DNA of 11,797 nucleotides from contig JAGAYQ010000020.1 of the NCBI GenBank assembly GCA_017940445.1, positions 1-11,797 on the forward strand, written 5' to 3'. A model generated the notes under the pieces. It was given only the letters and a program-made list of their open reading frames with translations. It was not told the origin of the DNA and did not search any database. The position numbers were made by a program, and so were the translations under genes. This document shows, piece after piece, positions 5,507 to 11,708 of this stretch (the stretch's first letter is position 1; the number at the start of each line of letters is the position of its first letter). The DNA is from Pyramidobacter sp. GTDB lineage: Bacteria > Synergistota > Synergistia > Synergistales > Dethiosulfovibrionaceae.

Positions 5507-6970
5507 TTACTGGAAGAGCACGACCTTGGCGTTCTTGTTGCTGACGCCGTCAGGATCGATCAGATTGACCTTGGGGCCGGGCATGACCTTGTTGAGCTCC
5601 TTGAACACGCCCTGAAGGCCCTTGGCGACGTTCCAGCTCTTGTCGCAGTACAGCTGCACGAAGTCGCTGACGAGCTTCTTGGCCTCTTCGTCCTTGCCGT
5701 CCTTGAACAGCTTGGCGGCCTTTTTCTCCATCATCTTGTTCTCGTTGAACATGCGGGCTTCAAACGGCGTCCAGATGGCCTTGAGCACGTCGAAGTAGCA
5801 GTCTTCGTTGGCGCGGGCCATGCGGTCGAGCATGTCGAAGCACCACCAGGGCGACTTGATGTCGTAGGTGTTCTCGCCGATGGCAAGTTCTTCGGGGACC
5901 TTGGCGCAGAAGTAGAACGGACGGTAGGCGCCGCAGTCGGGCGAGGCCATGGCGGCCCAGATCACGTTGCGCATCGGCTCGGGGATGGATTCGTCGTGGC
6001 GCAGGTGGAAAATGGCGCTGCCGGCGATGCTGTTGCCGATCATGTGCTCGGAGAGCGCACGGGTGACTTTGGCCATGCCGAAGCGGGACTCAAGGAACGA
6101 GCCGGCCAGTTTGTTGTCTCTCATGACTTCCATGAGGTCCTGGGGAACGATCTTGCCCATCTTCTTGGCGAGCATGTCATAGGCGCGGCGGCCCTTGGTC
6201 TCAAAGTTGGGGCGAGGATTGATCTGGCTGTAGACCTTGAAGAAGTTGAACTCGTCGCCTTCGGCGAACCAGCCCTTCTCGATGGCGTGCTGGATCAGAT
6301 CGTCGCTGCACTCGTCGTAGACGGAGCCGATCGAGCACATGTTGGTGAGGGCGAAGACGCCTTCGTTGACGTCGACTTTGCGGGCGATCCAGCGGCGGTC
6401 GGAGGTCTCAAGCACCCAGGCTTCGTTGGGGTCGACGATCAGGAACGAGTTCCAGTACACGTACAGGTCGGACGAGCTGGGAGGATTGGCGTTGCCGCCC
6501 TGGCCGTATTTCTCGATCATGTCGATGATGACGTGCATGGCCTCGTATGCTGTGGCGCCGCGCTCGACGGCGAGGCGGTTGAGGTCGTGGCCGTTCATGC
6601 CTTCTTCTTCATGATGGACGGGATCTTTGGTGAGGATCAGTTCGTTGCCGCAGCAGACGCCCTTTTCGTTCATCTCGATCTCGCCGCCCCAGCCCCAGTA
6701 CGGCTCGGCGCCGATCACGGAGTAGGTGACGGGGGCCTGAGGAATGGTGGTGTGGCTGACTTTGACGGTCTCGCCCGGGGCATGCTTGCCGCCGGCGTGG
6801 AACTTGAAGGTCATGCACTCCTCGTTGTTGCGGTTGCTGTTTTTGGCCCAGATCATGCTGCCGTCAGCGCTGCCCTTGGGGGTGACGACGACCATGTCGC
6901 ACGCGGCTGCGGCGTTCGCGATAAGCGAAAGCATGGCGACGGCGACTCCGAATTTCTTCATATTGAACAT
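5507..6970 (-). CDS. Exported C69 peptidase (dipeptidase/secernin-like)
   Basis: A 487-residue N-terminal-nucleophile hydrolase of family C69 with an N-terminal signal peptide: MKK at 4-6, a hydrophobic core to about 18, then NAAAA before Cys24. Cutting after Ala23 by signal peptidase I would leave Cys24, the expected nucleophile, as the first residue. Cys24 to KNSNR (43-47) is 19 residues, the same spacing as in the cytosolic C69 enzyme of this window. Other shared motifs: PYWGWGGEIEMNEKGV (90-105), GNE (108-110), NSFLIVD (174-180) and WVLETSDRRW (185-194). The C-terminal region (about 415-450) is Lys/Glu-rich and helical. ATG at 6970 has AAAGGAG 9 nt upstream; Met4 would be 18 nt away. It probably cleaves short peptides outside the cytoplasm. 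Last gene of operon A, separated from the DUF6305-like gene by 135 nt. The alternative of a lipoprotein is weak, since the residue three before Cys24 is Ala, not Leu. Confidence 0.9.
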   Translation of the reverse strand: MFNMKKFGVAVAMLSLIANAAAACDMVVVTPKGSADGSMIWAKNSNRNNEECMTFKFHAGGKHAPGETVKVSHTTIPQAPVTYSVIGAEPYWGWGGEIEMNEKGVCCGNELILTKDPVHHEEEGMNGHDLNRLAVERGATAYEAMHVIIDMIEKYGQGGNANPPSSSDLYVYWNSFLIVDPNEAWVLETSDRRWIARKVDVNEGVFALTNMCSIGSVYDECSDDLIQHAIEKGWFAEGDEFNFFKVYSQINPRPNFETKGRRAYDMLAKKMGKIVPQDLMEVMRDNKLAGSFLESRFGMAKVTRALSEHMIGNSIAGSAIFHLRHDESIPEPMRNVIWAAMASPDCGAYRPFYFCAKVPEELAIGENTYDIKSPWWCFDMLDRMARANEDCYFDVLKAIWTPFEARMFNENKMMEKKAAKLFKDGKDEEAKKLVSDFVQLYCDKSWNVAKGLQGVFKELNKVMPGPKVNLIDPDGVSNKNAKVVLFQ

Positions 6971-7105
6971 GACGCATTTCTCCTTTCAAATCGAAAAACA
7001 ATCTTTGCGCTGCAAATGTGTTTCTCTCTTTGGGAGCGTCGGAGAACGCGGCGTTCCCGCCTGTGGACGCGGAACTTTGTTCGATGGCACGCCTCCTTTG
7101 GATGA
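6971..7105 (-). other. 135-nt intercistronic leader with hairpin and orphan Shine-Dalgarno
   Basis: This is the only long gap within operon A. It holds AAAGGAGG (7099-7092), which has no ATG, GTG or TTG at usable spacing (ATC lies 6 nt after it and GTG only 1 nt). It also holds a hairpin at 7036-7070, with outer arms GCGTC/GACGC and inner arms GAACG/CGTTC, and the interrupted palindrome TTTGC-GCT-GCAAA at 7004-7016. No convincing -35/-10 pair is visible. It may set expression of the exported C69 enzyme apart from the genes before it. Confidence 0.4.
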
Positions 7106-7663
7106 TTACTGTTTCGGGAACAGAGCGATCAGATTTTTCGCCAGAAAGGCGGATTTCTGCATGGTGATGAGCGGGATGCTGTGCGCGGCGCAGAAGTCGG
7201 TGAAGTACCCGTCTTCGTTGCCGGCGTCATAGACGAGGCAGCAGGCAGCGTGCTCGAGTGCCGCGTCGATGAACGGCTGCGAGTTGACGCCGCGGCGGGC
7301 CTTGCCGCCGATGTGCACGCAGACGATGGGGATGTTCTTTTCGACGGCAGCGGCAACGAGCTTCTTCACGCGCTCCAGCTCGGCCGTCTCGTTGATGCCG
7401 GCGCTGCCCAGGCCTTTCAGGCTGTGGCCGGGAGCGATGACGAGCGTCTGCACGCCCTCGAGCTTCTCAGGCTTGGCGAGGTTGTCGAGGATCGACGCCA
7501 CCTTGGCTTTCTGGAAGTGGAAGTCGACGGTCGCGGCCTCGATGCTCTGTCCGGCGGTGGTGATCAGCGCCGGCTGGCCGAACGTCGGTGCGGCGCACGC
7601 GGCGGCGGACAGCGACAGCACGGCGAGCGCCGCCAGGATGACGAACTTCAGCGATTTTTTCAT
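7106..7663 (-). CDS. Exported DUF6305-like protein
   Basis: A 185-residue protein with a clear signal peptide (KK at 2-3, hydrophobic core about 6-20, likely cut after AACA near 24). The mature part resembles what I remember as the DUF6305 family: PALITTAGQS (31-40), LVIAPGHSLKGLGSAGI (74-90), IPIVCVHIGGKARRG (111-125) and a closing AHSIPLITM (160-168). The alternation of hydrophobic strands and helices suggests a small Rossmann-like alpha/beta domain. No catalytic motif is evident. Cys115, Cys141, Cys142 and Cys158 are in the mature part. ATG at 7663 has AGGAGG 7 nt upstream, overlapping the stop codon of the previous gene. Encoded between a membrane-anchored hydrolase and an exported peptidase, it may bind their substrate or product; this is only an inference from context. 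Confidence 0.7.
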   Translation of the reverse strand: MKKSLKFVILAALAVLSLSAAACAAPTFGQPALITTAGQSIEAATVDFHFQKAKVASILDNLAKPEKLEGVQTLVIAPGHSLKGLGSAGINETAELERVKKLVAAAVEKNIPIVCVHIGGKARRGVNSQPFIDAALEHAACCLVYDAGNEDGYFTDFCAAHSIPLITMQKSAFLAKNLIALFPKQ

Positions 7664-7675
7664 GATGGTTCCTCC

Positions 7676-8839
7676 TTAGTTTGAAAAAGGCTCATGCTCC
7701 GGTGCGTGGAGAAAAGCTCCCACGCCTTTGCTCACCATTTCGGCATACGGCGGGATGCTTTCCACCGTGACGGGCTGTTCGGGGTGGAGCTCGTTGTACG
7801 AGTTGATGATCTCCTCGATGCTCTTGATGTGGCGGGCGACGCGCAGCGACAGCGGCCAGCCCTTTTCATCCATATCGACGAACAGGCGCCCCAGCTTGCC
7901 GGCTTTGATGTAGTTCTCGTCCCGGCCCGTGACGATCAGGTCATTCGTCATCTTTCCGTGGAAGCGCCCCTGCGACGGGTTGGGCGTTTCCATCAGGAAC
8001 GGCATCGTCCCGGCGTAGTCGCCGACCTCGCGGTGGAAGAATCCGTGCAGGTTGCCGGGCGAAGCCTCCATCGTGTAGTCCAGGTCTTCCATGGAAAGGT
8101 TGAACTCCGCTCCCATGGCGACCTTGCCGCTTTTTTCGGGGTAGCAGATCGCGTTGATGAGGAAGTACTCCAGCGGCGCTTCGTGGAAGTCGGCGGCGAT
8201 GGCGATCTTCTCCTTGCGCATCAGCTCCATGTAGGCGAACGCCAGCTTCTCCGTGTACGTGCCGTCCGGGCGGCCGGGCCAGCAGCGGTTGAGATTGCGC
8301 GATTCTTCTCCGGCCATGCTCTGCAGCGACTGATGATGCACGAAGATGTCAGGATCGGGCCACTGATACACCGGGTTGGTGTAGCGCGAGCCGAACTTGA
8401 ACCAGCGCTTGCCGCCGGGGGTATCGACCCAGTAGCGGTCGAGAAAGCCTTCAAGAGGCGTCGTGTGCGTCAGCCCGCTGGCGTTGGCCCTCGGCGCGAT
8501 GAACACGCGCCCCTGCGTGACGCGGATATTCTCGATCAGCGCCACCGCGGCGACGTGTCCTGCCGGCTCGTCATTGTGCGTGCCGCCCAAAATCAGCACG
8601 GACGCGCCCGGCTTGCCGCTGTCGAACACATAGACCTCGCCGTCGGCAGCCGTGCCTTTGACACCGCCGAAATACTCGCTCAAATGCGCCACGCGCGAAA
8701 CGCCCGAGCTCGGATAGATGGGGAACTGCCGGCGCGAGTCGAGGAACGCCTTTCGACCGGCGAAGAACAGCCCCCCCAGCACGGCGAACGCGGCCAGCGT
8801 CTTAGCGGCATTTGCGCCGCTGAAAAACTTTTTATCCAT
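7676..8839 (-). CDS. Membrane-anchored AstE/AspA-like (M14-related) zinc hydrolase
   Basis: A 387-residue protein of the succinylglutamate desuccinylase/aspartoacylase group, zinc enzymes of the carboxypeptidase (M14) fold that remove acyl or amino-acid groups from amide bonds. Expected residues are present: His88 and Glu91 in GGTHNDE as zinc ligands, RNLNRCWPG (181-189, matching the family's DLNR.FPG), His219 in ADFHEA as third ligand, and Glu284 in METP as catalytic acid/base. Residues 12-28 form one hydrophobic helix, so the catalytic domain is tethered to or exported through the membrane, unlike soluble AstE. Charges flank both sides of the helix, so topology is not certain. ATG at 8839 has AGGAGG 8 nt upstream, containing the stop codon of the small gene before it. 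In operon A it lies between the permease module and two exported proteins. Confidence 0.82.
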   Translation of the reverse strand: MDKKFFSGANAAKTLAAFAVLGGLFFAGRKAFLDSRRQFPIYPSSGVSRVAHLSEYFGGVKGTAADGEVYVFDSGKPGASVLILGGTHNDEPAGHVAAVALIENIRVTQGRVFIAPRANASGLTHTTPLEGFLDRYWVDTPGGKRWFKFGSRYTNPVYQWPDPDIFVHHQSLQSMAGEESRNLNRCWPGRPDGTYTEKLAFAYMELMRKEKIAIAADFHEAPLEYFLINAICYPEKSGKVAMGAEFNLSMEDLDYTMEASPGNLHGFFHREVGDYAGTMPFLMETPNPSQGRFHGKMTNDLIVTGRDENYIKAGKLGRLFVDMDEKGWPLSLRVARHIKSIEEIINSYNELHPEQPVTVESIPPYAEMVSKGVGAFLHAPEHEPFSN

Positions 8840-8851
8840 GCCCCGCGCCTC

Positions 8852-9013
8852 CTATTTGATCCCGAACAGCCGCAGAAGCAGCGGCAGCGCGACGATCACG
8901 CCCAGCAGCTTTTTCGTCAGGCTCTCGTGGCGGACGATGTTGATCAGAAAGAGCGCGGCGATCAGAGCGAAGATGATCCGGTAACACCCGGTGATGCAGC
9001 TGTAAACGTCCAT
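8852..9013 (-). CDS. Small two-helix membrane protein, 53 residues
   Basis: This short gene starts at ATG 9013 and ends at TAG 8854-8852. AGGAGG (9026-9021) lies 7 nt upstream and overlaps the stop codon of the permease gene. The product begins MDVYSCITGCYR, then a hydrophobic helix (about 13-27, rich in Ile, Ala and Leu), a polar turn RHESLTKK (28-35), and a second hydrophobic helix (about 36-50) ending FGIK. Its own stop codon is inside the Shine-Dalgarno of the next gene. The tight packing between two good ribosome sites makes it a real gene. I do not recognise the family. Being next to a DctM-like permease it could be a minimal partner subunit, in the place where TRAP systems have the larger DctQ; that is an inference. 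Two Cys (6 and 10) lie just before the first helix. Confidence 0.85.
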   Translation of the reverse strand: MDVYSCITGCYRIIFALIAALFLINIVRHESLTKKLLGVIVALPLLLRLFGIK

Positions 9014-9025
9014 ATTCGCCCCTCC

Positions 9026-10252
9026 TTACACCAGAGCGCCGGCGACGGCGTTCGAGCCGATCACGAACAGCAGCGAGAACAGGGCTGTCAGGACGATGTA
9101 GGGCATCATCACGCGCAGCACCCGGCCGTAGTCGTCGACGCCCAGCACCTCGCAGGCGACCTTACCCACGATCGCCGTCGGCGGCAGCAGCTGGCTCAGC
9201 GCGCAGAGCACCGAGCATCCGGCCGTGACCACGATCGTGTTGTGCCCCAGAAGCGCCAGCACCAGCGGCAGCCCGAACAGCGCCGCGCCGCCCAGCATCG
9301 ATACGGCGCCGCCCAGCACCGGCAGCGCGATCAGCAGCACCGCGTAGATCCCCGCGGCCGGCAGCGACATGCAGGCGGTGATGATGTCGCCCTTGATGCC
9401 CGTGAGCGTGGCGATCTGCACAAGCACGCCGACTGAAAGCAGCAGCGCTGCCGTATCGAGCACAGGACTGTCGATAGCCCGAAGCAGGACCGTCCCCATG
9501 CCCCTGACGTGACCGCAGAGGAACACGCACAGCATCGCCGCGAAGAACGCCAGCGGCGTGCCGAAATCCGGCACGTAGCGCGGCAGCAGCCGCGGCAGCC
9601 CGACCAGGAGCAGCAGCACCAGCACCGGCAGGACGACCGTCGGCGTGAAGACGCGTTCGCCCTTTTGTGTCTCGGCAGCGGCGGGGACAAAACCGTGCGC
9701 CGTCTTCCAGCCGAGCGCCAGCGCCGTGACGACCCCGAGCGGAACGGTGATCGCCGGCAGCACCAGGCCGAAGCCCTCATACGGCATGTTGATCGCGCAG
9801 GCGATGATCATCACGGGGATGTTCAGCGGCCCTGTGACGCTGCCGTACATCGCTCCGAGCGAGATGAACGCGGCGGCCCGCTCGGGCGAAAAGCCCATCT
9901 TCGTCAGCAGCGGGAAGGCCAGACCGCCCACGATCAGCACAGCGGGAACACCCAGCCCGGTAAACATGCCGGGCACGTAGAGCAGTGCCATCACGATGAA
10001 CAGAAACGTCATCGGGCGCCGGTCCATCAGCCGCGACAGACGCTCCATCAGCAGCGCGATCGCGCCGCTGGCCTCGTACACGCGCAGGAACATCACGCCG
10101 GCGAGGATCACGACGACGATGTTCAGATAGCCAAACTCGCCTTCGATCAGCTGCCCGAGCGGCGCTCCGAATCCGTACAGCGCGGAGAGGATGACGCTCG
10201 CTCCCAGCAGCCAGAAAGCGACCGGTAGCCGATAATGAATCATTTTGCGCAC
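9026..10252 (-). CDS. DctM-like / ion-transporter superfamily permease
   Basis: A 408-residue membrane protein of about ten hydrophobic helices that resembles the large permease subunit of TRAP transporters (DctM) and related carriers of the ion-transporter superfamily. Two inverted-repeat-like halves are visible: FTGLGVPAVLIVGG (97-110) with FISLGAMYGSVTGPLNIP (129-146), and ALFGLPLVLALLGHN (324-338) with SQLLPPTAIVGK (353-364), the DctM-like PP(S/T) loop. A hydrophilic linker (182-201) divides the halves. I chose GTG at 10252 because GAGGTG (10264-10259) is 6 nt upstream. GTG at 10261 lies within that ribosome site and has none of its own, and ATG at 10243 is 15 nt away from it. First gene of operon A, next to a TTGAAA/TATACT promoter. 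The substrate is unknown; neighbours suggest a peptide or acyl-amino-acid product. A DUF401-like assignment is possible. Confidence 0.78.
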   Translation of the reverse strand: MRKMIHYRLPVAFWLLGASVILSALYGFGAPLGQLIEGEFGYLNIVVVILAGVMFLRVYEASGAIALLMERLSRLMDRRPMTFLFIVMALLYVPGMFTGLGVPAVLIVGGLAFPLLTKMGFSPERAAAFISLGAMYGSVTGPLNIPVMIIACAINMPYEGFGLVLPAITVPLGVVTALALGWKTAHGFVPAAAETQKGERVFTPTVVLPVLVLLLLVGLPRLLPRYVPDFGTPLAFFAAMLCVFLCGHVRGMGTVLLRAIDSPVLDTAALLLSVGVLVQIATLTGIKGDIITACMSLPAAGIYAVLLIALPVLGGAVSMLGGAALFGLPLVLALLGHNTIVVTAGCSVLCALSQLLPPTAIVGKVACEVLGVDDYGRVLRVMMPYIVLTALFSLLFVIGSNAVAGALV

Positions 10253-10307
10253 AGGAGTCACCTCGTATTGAACATTGACTGTCGAACCATTTGCTTCACT
10301 TAAATAG

Positions 10308-10336
10308 AGTATAAACTCATAAAAAACTTATTTCAA
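10308..10336 (-). promoter_or_regulatory. Sigma70-like promoter of operon A
   Basis: On the minus strand TTGAAA (10336-10331) is followed after exactly 17 nt by TATACT (10313-10308), four and five matches to consensus. The start site would be near 10301, giving a leader of about 48 nt. A short GAGT-N4-ACTC repeat (10307-10318) overlaps the -10. Confidence 0.7.
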
Positions 10337-10360
10337 CATCTCTCAAGACGATTTTACGTG

Positions 10361-10366
10361 TATAAT
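10361..10366 (+). promoter_or_regulatory. Possible -10 of the CdaR-type gene
   Basis: A perfect TATAAT lies 43 nt before the CdaR-type start codon on the plus strand. No good -35 is seen at 16-18 nt: the expected hexamer, near 10338-10343, is ATCTCT and lies directly beside the -35 of the opposite operon A promoter. Regulator dependence or autoregulation would fit. Confidence 0.45.
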
Positions 10367-10409
10367 ATTAGTATCAAGAATAAGATAAACATAGCAGGGG
10401 AGTGTCTTT

Positions 10410-11570
10410 ATGCTCATATCGCACGAGAGCGCCATGAGGATCGTGACCGAGGTCAGTTCCATCATCGATCATGACGTCAACATGATGGACGAGCAGGGCC
10501 TGATCATTGCCAGCACCGACCCGGCTCGTCTGGGGACCGTCCATGGCGGTGCGCGTCGGCTCCTGAAGGAAGGGCTGGACGAGCTGATCGTCGAAAATGA
10601 AGACGAGTACGAAGGCGCTCGGCCCGGCGTCAACCTGCCGCTGCTGTTCGAAGGCGAGACCGTCGGCGTCATCGGCCTGACCGGACGCACCGACGAAGTG
10701 CGCCAGTTCGGCCGCATCATCAAGAAGATGACGGAGATCCTGCTGCTCGACTCGTGGGCGGAGCGTCAGAAGCAGCTCAAAGCGGCGATGTGGAACCAGT
10801 TCATCGAAGAATGGCTGTTTTCCTCAGCCTCGCAGGTCGACGACGCGTTTGCCGAACGCGGTCTCCAGCTGGGCATCGACATCCGCGAGCCGAGGATCGT
10901 CTTCGTCGTGGCGCTCACGGGAGGACCGGAAGAGACCGACAGCGCGGCGCAGGAACAGCTGGCAAAGGCCGAAAACGCCCTTCACGAAATCGTGCGCCGC
11001 ATCGGCGGCGGCTTTTACTACAAGCTGCCCTACCGCCTTGTCTGCTTCATGCCGCCGGCCGAGCCGGAACAGCTGCGCGCGCTGGCGGAAAAGATCGTCT
11101 CGGCAGCCGAGGCGGCGGAACTGAGCGCCTATATCGGCATCGACACCATGCCCGCTGACGCCAGCGGCATCCGCGCCGCCTACGCCCGTGCCGACAAGGC
11201 CCTGCGGGCGGCGATGCGCGGCGGCCGAAAGATCCACTTTTACGACAGCGCCGATCTCGAGATCCTCGCCGGCGAACTGCCTGCCGAAGCCCGGCACAGC
11301 TTTCTGAACGGAGTCTTCGGACGCTGTTCGCCCAAAGAGCGCGCGCAGATCGTCGACTTCCTTACCGTGTACTACAAGCACGGCGGCTCCGTCCAGGCGA
11401 CGGCGGACGCCTTGTTTGTCCACAAGAACACCGTTCAGTACAAGCTGCACAAAATCCTCCACCTGACAGGACACGACCCCCGCGACCTGTACGGCGCCGC
11501 CGTGCTCCTGGCAGCGCTCGCCGTCCGCTCCAGCCTTGGCGACGACGCCGGCAGCGTGCTGCGGCTGTGA
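10410..11570 (+). CDS. CdaR/PucR-type transcriptional regulator with diacid-recognition domain
   Basis: A 386-residue cytosolic regulator with the architecture of CdaR, the E. coli sugar-diacid activator (385 residues). The N-terminal sensor (1-135) matches the putative sugar-diacid recognition domain: IVTEVSSIIDHDVNMMDEQG (11-30), STDPARLGTVHGGA (35-48), NLPLLFEGETVGVIGLTG (75-92). The middle part (about 160-285) is a GGDEF-like alpha/beta region seen in this family. The C-terminal PucR-type HTH is at 325-359: GGSVQATADALFVHKNTVQY with LTGHDPRDL (352-360). ATG at 10410 has GGGGAG 7 nt upstream. It is divergent from operon A over a 157-nt spacer, so operon A is its likely target and its effector is probably a small acid related to that operon's substrate. 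Family members usually activate; autoregulation is possible. The sensor name does not prove a sugar-diacid ligand here. Confidence 0.9.
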   Translation: MLISHESAMRIVTEVSSIIDHDVNMMDEQGLIIASTDPARLGTVHGGARRLLKEGLDELIVENEDEYEGARPGVNLPLLFEGETVGVIGLTGRTDEVRQFGRIIKKMTEILLLDSWAERQKQLKAAMWNQFIEEWLFSSASQVDDAFAERGLQLGIDIREPRIVFVVALTGGPEETDSAAQEQLAKAENALHEIVRRIGGGFYYKLPYRLVCFMPPAEPEQLRALAEKIVSAAEAAELSAYIGIDTMPADASGIRAAYARADKALRAAMRGGRKIHFYDSADLEILAGELPAEARHSFLNGVFGRCSPKERAQIVDFLTVYYKHGGSVQATADALFVHKNTVQYKLHKILHLTGHDPRDLYGAAVLLAALAVRSSLGDDAGSVLRL

Positions 11571-11618
11571 GGGGACCCGCAGAGGAGCTTCAAGCAGAGA
11601 AGAGGCAGACAGCGGGAC

Positions 11619-11653
11619 AAAAAAAGAACGAAGTTCCATGTAGAACTTCGTTC
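11619..11653 (-). terminator. Perfect hairpin with U-tract on the minus strand
   Basis: GAACGAAGTTC (11626-11636) and GAACTTCGTTC (11643-11653) form a perfect 11-bp stem with a 6-nt loop. On the minus strand it is followed by T7, a textbook Rho-independent terminator. On the plus strand only ATGCTTTTCTC follows, a weaker tract. Both neighbouring genes run on the plus strand. It may end CdaR-type transcription less efficiently and stop antisense transcription entering from the right. Confidence 0.65.
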
Positions 11654-11708
11654 ATGCTTTTCTCCCAAAGACACTTTTGCAAAAAGATTACAGAAAGAAG
11701 GCATCGCC

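Noticed and set aside
6990..7090. GTG-started 33-codon frame after the orphan AAAGGAGG
   Set aside because: The GTG is only about 1 nt from the Shine-Dalgarno, too close for initiation, and the product is a basic, proline-rich string with no resemblance to a known protein.
7694..9436. 580-codon open frame on the plus strand
   Set aside because: It runs antisense through three operon A genes with a His/Arg/Gln-rich composition and no recognisable domain.
11675..11684. TTTTGCAAAA palindrome before the ATPase-like gene
   Set aside because: A 10-bp A/T-flanked palindrome without a recognisable promoter around it is easily due to chance.
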